A DNA stretch of 64,000 nt. Origin: JAAZGD01 sp034003765 (GTDB lineage: Bacteria > Bacillota > Clostridia > Peptostreptococcales > Anaerovoracaceae). The stretch lies in NCBI GenBank assembly GCA_034003765.1, contig JAVEXZ010000002.1:1-64000 (forward strand). The letters are read 5' to 3'. Positions 1 through 8,288 of this stretch are shown here, one piece after another; the first letter of the stretch is position 1; each line of letters starts with the position of its first letter. The position numbers were made by a program, and so were the translations under genes. Below the pieces are notes generated by a model. That model ran no database searches. It worked only from the letters and a program-made list of their open reading frames with translations, and was not told where the DNA came from.

Positions 1-1074
1 AGCATCCCTCATGAGTTTCTCAACAGGATAATCCCTGCTATATCCGACTGCCGAATATACCTGCACTGCATCTGCTGTAACCTTTACGGCCGTATCTCCT
101 GCCATAGTCTTGGCACAAGCACAAATTTTAGGAGAAGTTTGACCCGCATCAATCAATCTCGCAGCTTCATATGCTAAGGCTCTTGATGCCTGAATTTGTA
201 TTTCCATATCGCAAATCATAAATTGTATCGCCTGATATTGCCAAATAGGTCTTCCAAATGTTTTTCTCTCTTTCGCATACTCTAAACTAAGCTCCAAAGC
301 CTTTTGAGCAACACCTAATCCACCAGTCCCTATAAGCACTCTAGCGAGGTTCATTACCTCCATGCCCATCTTGAAGCCTTTCCCCTCTGCCGCAATGCCT
401 CCAACCATTGCACTAGCTGGAACTTTCACATCATTAAAGATAACATCTGATTGTACCGATTGTCTAGCTCCCATTTTTTCTTCAATTTTACCTAAAGATA
501 AACCTACCTCGTCCTTTTTAACAATAAAAACAGAAATCCCTTTACCGCCCAATTTAGGATCAGTCTTTGCGAATACAAAGTGAAAGTCTGCATATGGTGC
601 ATTTGTAACCCAATTTTTTACACCATTTATCACATATTCGTCACCTACCTTTGTAGCTGTGGCTGTAATCGCTGCAATATCAGAACCCGCAAATGAATCT
701 GTAAAACAATAACCCACTAAACCGCCTGAAAGCAAAACATCCGCAACATATTTTTTTTGTTCCTCTGTTCCCGATTGTATTACAAGAGCTGGCACTACTA
801 TGGTAGAAGACCATGCGTGACCAAAACCGGCATCCGCTTTAAATAATTCCTCAGCAATTATACATTGAGTAATCATATTTAACCCAACTCCACCGTATTC
901 TTTAGGCCATCCAACAAGATGCAATTTTAAATCTACGGCTTTTTTATATGCATCCAAATTCAATTTACCCTCAATATCATATTGCCTTGCCGAAGGGGCA
1001 ATCTCCTTTTCGGCAAATTCTCTAGCTAATTTTTGAAACATTTTTTGTTCGGTTGTCATAATAAAGTCAGTCAT
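1..1074 (-). CDS. Acyl-CoA dehydrogenase, 3' end cut by window edge
   Basis: FAD-dependent alpha,beta-dehydrogenase (or enoyl-CoA reductase) acting on a CoA thioester. The visible 358 residues cover nearly the whole family length of about 380. Seen: N-terminal helical domain, the FAD/substrate segment FTDSFAGSD near residue 125, and the C-terminal VEKLMRDA block. The catalytic Glu, which in short-chain family members lies about 15 residues further on, is off the window. The start is the ATG at 1074, preceded by GGAGGT at 1083-1088. It lies downstream of a symporter and a CoA ligase, so it probably acts in the same pathway. It could work in the reductive direction, as CaiA and butyryl-CoA dehydrogenases do, but no substrate can be read from the sequence. 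Confidence 0.93.
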   Translation of the reverse strand, partial: MTDFIMTTEQKMFQKLAREFAEKEIAPSARQYDIEGKLNLDAYKKAVDLKLHLVGWPKEYGGVGLNMITQCIIAEELFKADAGFGHAWSSTIVVPALVIQSGTEEQKKYVADVLLSGGLVGYCFTDSFAGSDIAAITATATKVGDEYVINGVKNWVTNAPYADFHFVFAKTDPKLGGKGISVFIVKKDEVGLSLGKIEEKMGARQSVQSDVIFNDVKVPASAMVGGIAAEGKGFKMGMEVMNLARVLIGTGGLGVAQKALELSLEYAKERKTFGRPIWQYQAIQFMICDMEIQIQASRALAYEAARLIDAGQTSPKICACAKTMAGDTAVKVTADAVQVYSAVGYSRDYPVEKLMRDA

Positions 1075-1112
1075 TTTAGTTTACCTCCGCTAAAAATTAA
1101 ACTAATAGTTTG

Positions 1113-2618
1113 TTAACCTTCTTTTCCTAATATAACATCAGCCTCAACATCAAATTTCTCGTGCCAGCTTTCAAGTTCTCTAACTTTTTCAGCTGAAGGT
1201 GGAGGAGATGTCAATGAACCAATAACGATAAAGAGAATTGAAATAGGAATAGCAAAGAATAGTTCTGAGAAGTCGGGCATTGTAAGGCCAAAGAACAGGA
1301 GACCATACGAAATAGAGCCAGCTAACATTCCCCACAAAGCACCCTTTGCTGTCATACGTTTCCACCAAATCCCAAATATGAGCGGTGCCCATAATCCACA
1401 AACCATTAGTGCCATAAACTTTGAATACATCAAAGCAAGTAAATCAGGGGGATTGAACGAAAATGCTAACACAATACAAGCGACTACCAAGACAGTAATA
1501 ACTCCAACTTTTGCCTGTTTCTTATCAGAGAATGTCCATATTTTACAAATAACATCATTGGCAATTGACGCAGATACAGCTAGTAATACTCCTGCCATTG
1601 TTGACATAATAGCAGAAAACACAGCTGCGCCTAGCAGCCCTTTCATAAATACTCCAAATTGAGTATTTACTAATACTAGCAAATATGCATCGTTATTAAC
1701 TAATCCTTCAGTACCAACTAATGCTCGTGCTGCTGGTCCAGAAACCATCATTTGGAAAAATGTAAATACTGCTAACCAGAAGAAAGCAAGATTGAGTCCA
1801 ATCCCTGCTGAGAATGGATTCTTAGCACTTGCAGCACGCATGCATACCGATGGCGCCAGTTGATTTACCAAGAACCAAATAAAGAAGAATCCTATATATG
1901 ACCAAATAGGCATATGGAACAAGCCCATATTTGGATATGCTTCTGTAGCGGCAGCCATTAATGCTGAATAATCAAATCCATAACCTATCAACGCAGTCAT
2001 ACCTATCATTACTGCTACAGCTGTCATAATCAATCCTTGAATGAAATCATTATAGGTAACAGCAAGCATTCCGCCTAATATTGTGTAGGCCGTAAAGATA
2101 ACCCAAGTGACGACCATAGTTGGAATAAAGCCAGTTCCAAGTAAGTATTCACCAACTGTTCCTGATGCTTTCATTTGAGCTACCATATACCCAGTATACG
2201 CAATAGATAAAATCGCTACACAAAGAATTGTAATAGCTCTGCTTTCAAAACGCTTTTGAAAGAAATCAGATAGTGTTCTTGAACGAGACTTCCTAAGTGG
2301 TCCTGCAACGTAAAGTCCTGCTAAACCAACTGCTGGACCACAAGCAAAGTTACCTGCACATATATATAATACTCCAAGTGAAGATGCAACTCCAACGTTA
2401 CCCATCATTCCTCCACCACTCATTACTGTTGCTAATACTGCAAATGAGTTAACAAACCAGCCTACATTCGCATCAGCCGAATAAAATCCAGACGTTGACG
2501 CCTGAGCTCTTTTATTAAAGAAAAGGCCTAGACCAATCATCAGTACTGCGTACGCTACACATAGACCAATGGTTTCATATTGCGGGCTTTGAGCTGCCCA
2601 ATTATCTAGAGAATTCAT
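1113..2618 (-). CDS. Sodium:solute symporter family (PanF-like) transporter
   Basis: Multi-spanning membrane protein of the sodium/solute symporter family, about 501 residues and about 13 hydrophobic segments. The closest arrangement I know is PanF, the sodium/pantothenate symporter, because a DUF997 protein lies directly upstream, as YhdT does for PanF. The ATG at 2618 is preferred over the in-frame ATG at 2642, because GGAGGT lies seven bases before it and the extra eight residues overlap the leader. Since it sits between a CoA ligase and an acyl-CoA dehydrogenase, it more likely imports the carboxylate that the ligase activates than pantothenate. That substrate is inference. Confidence 0.88.
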   Translation of the reverse strand: MNSLDNWAAQSPQYETIGLCVAYAVLMIGLGLFFNKRAQASTSGFYSADANVGWFVNSFAVLATVMSGGGMMGNVGVASSLGVLYICAGNFACGPAVGLAGLYVAGPLRKSRSRTLSDFFQKRFESRAITILCVAILSIAYTGYMVAQMKASGTVGEYLLGTGFIPTMVVTWVIFTAYTILGGMLAVTYNDFIQGLIMTAVAVMIGMTALIGYGFDYSALMAAATEAYPNMGLFHMPIWSYIGFFFIWFLVNQLAPSVCMRAASAKNPFSAGIGLNLAFFWLAVFTFFQMMVSGPAARALVGTEGLVNNDAYLLVLVNTQFGVFMKGLLGAAVFSAIMSTMAGVLLAVSASIANDVICKIWTFSDKKQAKVGVITVLVVACIVLAFSFNPPDLLALMYSKFMALMVCGLWAPLIFGIWWKRMTAKGALWGMLAGSISYGLLFFGLTMPDFSELFFAIPISILFIVIGSLTSPPPSAEKVRELESWHEKFDVEADVILGKEG

Positions 2619-2645
2619 AAAAATTACCTCCAATTCTATCAATTA

Positions 2646-2894
2646 TTATTGATGATGTTTAGTTGCAACCAAATACGCAATTGTTGCTAATGGGAGAATA
2701 ATACATGCTGTCAGGAAAAACCATCCAGACAAAGCAAGGCCCGCAATTATTACTGTTCTCATTGGCCCAATAAATTGAATTATTCCAGTTGCCCAAATTA
2801 ATATAACCAATAAAAGTTTGCCCCGTGGCATGCTGATAAATCCGTAACTAACTACTTCCTTTACTTCATTATTACTGTTCATACAAGTTACCAT
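2646..2894 (-). CDS. DUF997 / YhdT-like small membrane protein
   Basis: An 82-residue protein with two hydrophobic segments (about residues 25-45 and 50-75), matching the size and layout of DUF997 proteins such as YhdT that precede PanF-type symporters. A role as an accessory subunit of the symporter is plausible but not shown. The start is uncertain: AAGGA directly abuts the ATG at 2894, while the in-frame ATG at 2882 has a 12-nt gap. The symporter gene follows within 30 bases, so the two are probably co-transcribed. Confidence 0.75.
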   Translation of the reverse strand: MVTCMNSNNEVKEVVSYGFISMPRGKLLLVILIWATGIIQFIGPMRTVIIAGLALSGWFFLTACIILPLATIAYLVATKHHQ

Positions 2895-3048
2895 TCCTTT
2901 CCTAAATGAACCACTAATAATTTGTTTCTAATGTGCCTGTTTAGAGGTACATTGCTCAAAATTATCAGAGGTTAGATATATTTTTTTTTAGCGGAGGTTA
3001 TTAAATTAGCTTCTAGAAGCATAATTCCAACTAATGAGATTTCATTGT

Positions 3049-4701
3049 TTACCTGCACTTCTGAATTTCTTCATCAAGCAAAACTCTTCTTAGCAACTTG
3101 CCTGTATTTCCGTAAGGAATGCTATCTCGAAATTCAAGTTCTCTTGGTACTTTGTATTTTGCCATTCTTTCCTTACACCAATCAATAATTTCTTGTTCTG
3201 TTATTTTCCCTTTATATTCATTATTAAGAACTACAAAAGCCTTTATATTATCGCCTCTTCTTTCATCAGGTTTTCCAATAATTGCTGATTTGGCAACAGC
3301 CTCATGACGATCTATATAGCTTTCTACTTCTTCAGGGAACACACTAAAACCAGAAGTTTTAATCATTTCTTTTCTTCTCCCCATCCAATATAGGTATCCT
3401 TCTTCGTCTCTTCTGCCTGTATCTCCAGTATGAAGCCACCCATCAATTATAGTATCCGCAGTCTTCTCAGGTGAGTTCAAATATCCCTTCATAACTCCTG
3501 GATTCTTTAACAAAATCTCACCTGACTGTTCAGGTCCACATTCTTTGCCTTTTTCATCAACAATCCTAATTAGGAATTCTGGTACTGCCGGAAAACCTTG
3601 ACATCCAATTCCATATTTAGGTCTTTCACGAGGCTGCATTGCATCTAAAGTTTGACTCTCAGTCAAACCATATCCGAATTCTACAAGTTGGCCGCCGCCT
3701 GTTAATTTGTCCCATTGATCCGCAAGTTCTTTGGAGGTTTGAACACTATAGCTAGTCGAGGAAGTGAATCTTAAATTACAAAGATTATACTTATTAATGT
3801 CTTCCCATTCAATCAGGTTCTGAACTAACAATGACGAAGAATACCATGTAGTGATCTTATATTTATCTATAGCTGCGGCAACAACTTCTTTGGTCATTTG
3901 GCATATTATAGCTACAGTTGAACCATTATAAATATTCACATTCATAGGGTACATTCCTATAATATGACACATTAAATGACTCTGTAACCATGTTTCATGT
4001 TCATGGTGATAATACCATTGCGAAAGAGCCGCATTTTTTGCAATTGTTCCCTCATATGTAAGCAATGCGCCTTTTGGAAGACCGGTCGATCCAGATGTGA
4101 ATAATATAAATGCAGTGTCCAAGAGATCTCTCTTAACTTTTGGCACGTTTGGTTCAATGTTTTTAATTGCTTCAAGGAACATAATTGAATCATCAAAACT
4201 ATCTGGTTCAAAAAAGTCAAAAGTATAAGGGATTTCAGGTTCTTCAGGCATAAATTCATTCAGAGGAACTATAAGGATGTGCTCTAGTGTAGTTTTATCT
4301 CTAACATTTTTAACTATAGGATATAAATAGCTATTTGTAACTATTACTTTTGATTTAAGTTCATTGACATCAAGTTCAATGTCAAACTCTTTGAACATTG
4401 GATTGAAAGGAGCAGCGATTGCGCCTAATCTCTGTGCTCCAAAAAAAGCAAACATGAATTCCGGACAATTCTGCATAAATATACTGACTACATCTCCCTT
4501 TTTCACACCAAGTTTTGCAAATAGAGTCGCTGTTCTATCAATATAATCATCCAATTCTTTATACGTTATCTCTGTTCCATAATAAATTATTGCAGTTTTA
4601 TCAGGCACACGCGAGGCATGAATTTTAATATACTCATCAATAGGTTTTTTGCCAAAACGATATTCAATTTCTTTAGGAACATTTTTAACATTGTAAATCA
4701 T
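3049..4701 (-). CDS. AMP-forming acyl-CoA ligase
   Basis: ANL-superfamily enzyme that activates a carboxylate with ATP and joins it to CoA, 550 residues, full length. Seen: the phosphate-binding motif TSGSTGLPKG at residues 202-211, the GYGLTESQ motif near 345, the hinge region GWLHTGDTGRRDEEGYLYWMG near 424-444, and the C-terminal catalytic Lys context TGKLLRR near 534. The start is supported by AAGGAGGAG six bases upstream. The neighbourhood recalls caiC (crotonobetaine/carnitine-CoA ligase) next to caiA and caiD, but the sequence also fits medium- or long-chain and aromatic acid ligases. I do not assign a substrate. Confidence 0.93.
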   Translation of the reverse strand: MIYNVKNVPKEIEYRFGKKPIDEYIKIHASRVPDKTAIIYYGTEITYKELDDYIDRTATLFAKLGVKKGDVVSIFMQNCPEFMFAFFGAQRLGAIAAPFNPMFKEFDIELDVNELKSKVIVTNSYLYPIVKNVRDKTTLEHILIVPLNEFMPEEPEIPYTFDFFEPDSFDDSIMFLEAIKNIEPNVPKVKRDLLDTAFILFTSGSTGLPKGALLTYEGTIAKNAALSQWYYHHEHETWLQSHLMCHIIGMYPMNVNIYNGSTVAIICQMTKEVVAAAIDKYKITTWYSSSLLVQNLIEWEDINKYNLCNLRFTSSTSYSVQTSKELADQWDKLTGGGQLVEFGYGLTESQTLDAMQPRERPKYGIGCQGFPAVPEFLIRIVDEKGKECGPEQSGEILLKNPGVMKGYLNSPEKTADTIIDGWLHTGDTGRRDEEGYLYWMGRRKEMIKTSGFSVFPEEVESYIDRHEAVAKSAIIGKPDERRGDNIKAFVVLNNEYKGKITEQEIIDWCKERMAKYKVPRELEFRDSIPYGNTGKLLRRVLLDEEIQKCR

Positions 4702-4764
4702 AATTAACTCCTCCTTGTTTTATTTCTTTCATGTTATTAACCATAGTTTTACGAGTTTACAAAC

Positions 4765-4800
4765 TCATTTTAGTGTTCTTACTCTATTGATAAAAGACAT
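4765..4800 (-). other. Possible 11-codon leader ORF before the CoA ligase
   Basis: The frame ATG at 4800 to TGA at 4765 encodes MSFINRVRTLK. It has an unusually good ribosome site (GGGAGG at 4804-4809) and lies just downstream of the candidate promoter at 4828-4856, inside the ligase leader. It may be a chance ORF; no terminator-antiterminator pair was seen beside it. Confidence 0.25.
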
Positions 4801-4827
4801 ATTCCTCCCTTCCTTTCCTTCTATGCA

Positions 4828-4856
4828 AATATATATGGTAGTCTAATTGTTAACAA
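4828..4856 (-). promoter_or_regulatory. Candidate sigma-A promoter for the CoA ligase
   Basis: On the minus strand TTGTTA (4851-4856) is followed after 17 bases by TATATT (4828-4833). It lies about 130 bp upstream of the ligase start in a very AT-rich gap, so the match could be fortuitous. If real, the ligase has its own transcript besides read-through from the sigma-54 promoter upstream of the hydratase gene. Confidence 0.4.
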
Positions 4857-4987
4857 GCTTATCAATTTTCTATTATTTAATTTATAAAATCGATTATAAA
4901 CTGCGTATAACTTTTCATAAATAAATAAATATTTCTTGTTTCTAAACTCCAAAACCTCCATATTTTCCTTTCAAAAGTCAAACCACT

Positions 4988-5749
4988 CTATTTTTTAGAT
5001 TCAACAAAATCCGCTATGGCTTTCCTTGAATCGTTTGTCATTAAACAACTGGCTGCAGCCTCTGTTTCATATTTGATGCTGTCTGTGAGACTTGAATTAT
5101 AAGATTCTTTTACACATTCTTTTATCATAGATAAGGCATATGGACTTTTTGTTTTTAATGTCTTACATATTTTTCCTATTTCAAAATCTATTTCTTCTCG
5201 TTCTAACACACGATTAACTAAGCCTAATCTATATGCTTCATCTGCAGTAAAGGTTTTCCCTAACATTGTAATCTCAGAGGCAATTTGTTTTCCAACAACT
5301 CTTGATAAAAAACTAGATCCGCCAATAAATCCAAAGTTAATTTCAGGTTGTGAGAACTTTGCACTTTTATGGGCAACAACAAAATCACATGCCAATGCCA
5401 ATAGACATCCGCCCCCCAGGGCCATCCCATTTACTTTTGCAATAACTGGTTTTTTAATAATCCATATTGTTTTATATAAATCCTCGAATCTTGAATAATA
5501 TTCATGCATTTCTTCCTTTGTATTTAAATTCAGGATTTCTCCTAAGTCTGCTCCTGCAGCAAATGCATCTTCACCTGCTCCAGTTATAACTATGACATGA
5601 ACATCATTTCGTTGATCTAGTTCTAAAAATGTTGTGTTCAAAGTTTCTAAAACTGCTTTGTTTAATGCGTTTAACTTTTCTTGCCTCTCAATGGCAATGT
5701 ATGCGACTTCTTCCTTAATGAGAATGCTAACTAGATCCTTTTTATTCAT
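4988..5749 (-). CDS. Enoyl-CoA hydratase/isomerase family protein
   Basis: Crotonase-fold protein, 253 residues, the usual length. The oxyanion-hole segments AAGADLGE (about 64-71) and MALGGGC (109-115) are present. Of the two catalytic glutamates known from rat enoyl-CoA hydratase (E144 and E164), only the second is conserved (E136, in QPEINFG); the first is Leu116. It may therefore not be a simple hydratase: an isomerase, a dehydratase acting on a special substrate, or a hydrolase are alternatives. It is the first gene after a sigma-54 promoter and just downstream of the activator gene. AAGGAG precedes the ATG at 5749. Confidence 0.88.
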   Translation of the reverse strand: MNKKDLVSILIKEEVAYIAIERQEKLNALNKAVLETLNTTFLELDQRNDVHVIVITGAGEDAFAAGADLGEILNLNTKEEMHEYYSRFEDLYKTIWIIKKPVIAKVNGMALGGGCLLALACDFVVAHKSAKFSQPEINFGFIGGSSFLSRVVGKQIASEITMLGKTFTADEAYRLGLVNRVLEREEIDFEIGKICKTLKTKSPYALSMIKECVKESYNSSLTDSIKYETEAAASCLMTNDSRKAIADFVESKK

Positions 5750-5791
5750 GGTCGTTTTCTCCTTTTAAATCTTATAGTAGTAATATAGTAT

Positions 5792-5807
5792 CGCAAGATC
5801 TGTGCCA
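5792..5807 (-). promoter_or_regulatory. Sigma-54 (-24/-12) promoter
   Basis: The minus strand reads TGGCAC (5807-5802), five bases, then TTGCG (5796-5792). GG and GC are separated by exactly ten bases, as required for sigma-54 RNA polymerase. It lies 43 bases before the hydratase ATG and directly downstream of a sigma-54 activator gene. This near-consensus match in the right position and orientation is the strongest regulatory site in the window. Confidence 0.88.
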
Positions 5808-5811
5808 TAAT

Positions 5812-5835
5812 AAAAAACCATTGTTTCCAATGGTT
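5812..5835 (-). terminator. Intrinsic terminator of the sigma-54 activator gene
   Basis: Perfect 8-bp inverted repeat AACCATTG / CAATGGTT with a four-base loop. On the minus strand it is followed by a run of six T (5817-5812). It ends five bases before the -24 element, so it separates the activator transcript from the sigma-54 transcript. Because it is symmetric it could also serve as a protein-binding site. Confidence 0.65.
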
Positions 5836-5882
5836 GTAGATAAATGATATATTGTTTGATGAAATGTATCATCTAAATACTA

Positions 5883-5914
5883 TGATAATTTTCTGAATTT
5901 ACAGAAAATTATCA
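5883..5914. promoter_or_regulatory. Perfect 13-bp palindrome, probable activator binding site
   Basis: TGATAATTTTCTG (5883-5895), six bases, then its exact reverse complement CAGAAAATTATCA (5902-5914). There is no T-run on either side, which argues against a terminator. Its position about 76-107 bp upstream of the -24 element is typical of the enhancer sites bound by sigma-54 activators, so the neighbouring regulator is the likely binder. Confidence 0.65.
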
Positions 5915-5971
5915 GGATAATGCTGATCTTTGGGCTTTATGAAGCGATGATAATTGTACTCAAAATCGATG

Positions 5972-8062
5972 CTAAACGTCATCATCATTTTTGATTAAAG
6001 GTATATTGAATTTCGCCGCTTTTTTTACGATTGTTGATTGGTGGAGGCCAAGAGCTTTTCCAGCAGCACGGGTTGTCTTATATTTATTAAGTGCCAACAT
6101 CAATATTTCTTTTTCAAATATAGCAACACTTTCTTTGTATCCCTTGTTTTCAAGGTTTGACAAATTACAAGATGATTGAAACCCATTAAGTGCATCGTCA
6201 TACTCTATCTTAATATCATCAACAATATCAGATGTAGATGTTACCATAGACCTTTCAATAACGTTTTCAAGTTCTCTTACGTTTCCAGGCCAATTATATT
6301 GATACATCTCATCTATTGTATTACTGGCGAATTTTTTGCTCATTCCATACTTACTATTATATTTATCTATGAATAATTTAATAAATGATGGTATTTCCAT
6401 TTTTCTATCTCTAAGTGAAGGCACCTCCAAAGGAACAACATTTAATCTGTAATATAAATCTGCTCGAAACAATCCGTCGTTCACCATTTGCTTAAGATCT
6501 CTATTGGTAGATGCAATAATTCTAACATCAATTTTGATTGGTTTAATTGATCCTACACGCATAATTTCACCTTCTTGAAGGGCCCTTAAAACTTTTACTT
6601 GCAATTCTAGTGGCAAGTCACCTATTTCATCCAACAGTAAAGTTCCTTTATTTGCAATTTCCCAAAGTCCTATTTTACCATCTTTGTTTGCCCCAGTAAA
6701 AGACCCCGCCTCATAACCAAATAATTCTGATTCCATTAGGTTTGAAGGTAATGCCCCACAATTGATTTTTACAAAAGGCTGATCTTTTCGAGAACTGTTT
6801 TGATAAATTATATTGGTTATAATTTCTTTACCAACACCAGATTCACCAGTGACTAAAACCGTAGAATCAACTAGTGCTACTTGCAAAGCGGTATTTAACA
6901 TTTTTTTACTAGCCGGAGATTCAAAAACAAAGTCTTTGTAAATTTCATCTTTTTTTACTTGCCGAGTATATAATTCATTCAGTTTCGTAATCTTGTCTTC
7001 AAGAATTCGAAGATTTGAAATATCTCGAACATTTGCTACCATGCCATCAATAGTTCCCTTTTCTCCTATAATTGGGTTCGCAGTAATAATTATCTCAGTG
7101 CCACTCTCCAGTTTGAATGAAGTTGTAATAGCCTCTTTATTGTTCTTTAATTCAGAGAGAAATGCTATATCTAAATATGAGGACATAAATTCAATATTTT
7201 TGCCTATGAGCAGGTTTTCATCTTCGATTCCAAGAAGCTTTGCCAAAGAAGTGTTTATAACTCTGATATCTCCTTTCAGATCGGTTACTAATATTCCGTC
7301 AAAAGATGATTCGATTATTGCTCCAAGTTCATTTTTTAATTCTTTGGTTTTAAATAGTTGGGCATACACTTTTTCTAATTCTGTCGAATCTTGAAAAATT
7401 GCTACAGCACCAGACTTATTATCCCTATAGTCCTTAATAAGTGAACAAGTTACCATAAGTGATTTGCCATTGACAACAATTCTTTTATTGAAAAATTCTA
7501 TTTCGCTATCAACAACTTCTGATATAAGATCGCTTTTAATAATGTCTTCTATATTCTTACCAATTACATCATTGTAATTTTTCAAACCAAAAATCTTTAG
7601 GGCTGAATGGTTTATGATTTGAATTTTCTTATCACGATCAATGCTTATTATGCCATTATAAACACCATTTAAAACCGCTTCCAAATCCAACTTCAGGTTC
7701 AATATATATGAATTATAAGCATGGATAGTTTCGGACAAAGTAATTAAACCAAGCACCTTCTTATCCTTTATTACAGGTAAGCTACTAACATTCCATGTTA
7801 TTAGGTCATCAATAGGGATGTCCGGTTTAATTGAAATAATTTCTTTCACCATAATGTTCTGAACCGAAGTAGCAAGGTCAACCCCTTTACTCAATTCTTT
7901 TAAAGCATGTGAACGCGAAATTATTCCAAGTGCTTCCATTTCTTTGTTAACTATGAGGACGCTATCTGTTTTCTCGCTGTTGAAAACATCTATAACATTT
8001 TTAAACTCTGCATTTGGGGCAACCATAGCAAAGTTTTCTCTCATAAAATCAGATACAACCAT
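5972..8062 (-). CDS. Sigma-54-dependent activator with CBS and PAS domains
   Basis: Bacterial enhancer-binding protein, 696 residues. Domain order: two CBS repeats (about 1-118), PAS (about 125-235), second PAS (about 245-350), AAA+ domain (about 375-610), and a C-terminal Fis-like helix-turn-helix (about 655-690). The AAA+ domain has Walker A GESGVGKE (406-413), the sigma-54 contact loop in the form GSFTGA (453-458) and Walker B LLLDEI (475-480). There is no response-regulator receiver domain, so signal input is probably a ligand: adenine nucleotides or CoA compounds at the CBS pair, small molecules or redox at PAS. It lies immediately upstream of a sigma-54 promoter and so probably controls the acyl-CoA cluster. 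GGGAGG precedes the start. Confidence 0.94.
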   Translation of the reverse strand: MVVSDFMRENFAMVAPNAEFKNVIDVFNSEKTDSVLIVNKEMEALGIISRSHALKELSKGVDLATSVQNIMVKEIISIKPDIPIDDLITWNVSSLPVIKDKKVLGLITLSETIHAYNSYILNLKLDLEAVLNGVYNGIISIDRDKKIQIINHSALKIFGLKNYNDVIGKNIEDIIKSDLISEVVDSEIEFFNKRIVVNGKSLMVTCSLIKDYRDNKSGAVAIFQDSTELEKVYAQLFKTKELKNELGAIIESSFDGILVTDLKGDIRVINTSLAKLLGIEDENLLIGKNIEFMSSYLDIAFLSELKNNKEAITTSFKLESGTEIIITANPIIGEKGTIDGMVANVRDISNLRILEDKITKLNELYTRQVKKDEIYKDFVFESPASKKMLNTALQVALVDSTVLVTGESGVGKEIITNIIYQNSSRKDQPFVKINCGALPSNLMESELFGYEAGSFTGANKDGKIGLWEIANKGTLLLDEIGDLPLELQVKVLRALQEGEIMRVGSIKPIKIDVRIIASTNRDLKQMVNDGLFRADLYYRLNVVPLEVPSLRDRKMEIPSFIKLFIDKYNSKYGMSKKFASNTIDEMYQYNWPGNVRELENVIERSMVTSTSDIVDDIKIEYDDALNGFQSSCNLSNLENKGYKESVAIFEKEILMLALNKYKTTRAAGKALGLHQSTIVKKAAKFNIPLIKNDDDV

Positions 8063-8288
8063 TAGTTAGCCTCCCTCATAATCCCGAATATCTTGTAATA
8101 ACTAACTTGGAAAATGCTAAACATTGAATTTACTAAAGATCAAAATTTTAAGATTTTTTCTAATACTTAAGTTTGTTTAGCCCAGTTCTTTAGTCACAAA
8201 CAGATCATAGAAAACGTTACTAATAAACTCCTATTATGGAATCTAAATTAAGGCGTGAATAAAGTCTGTTTAACCCTATATTACAATT

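Noticed and set aside
2920..2945. AGGCAC on the minus strand upstream of the DUF997 gene as a second sigma-54 promoter.
   Set aside because: The -12 part lacks the required GC at ten bases from GG.
1083..2998. A 14-bp inverted repeat (TTTTTAGCGGAGGT) at 1083-1096 (minus) and 2985-2998 (plus) flanking the symporter region, as if a mobile unit.
   Set aside because: It consists mainly of a T-run plus a ribosome-binding site; several 14-bp matches are expected by chance in 64 kb, and there is no target duplication or transposase.
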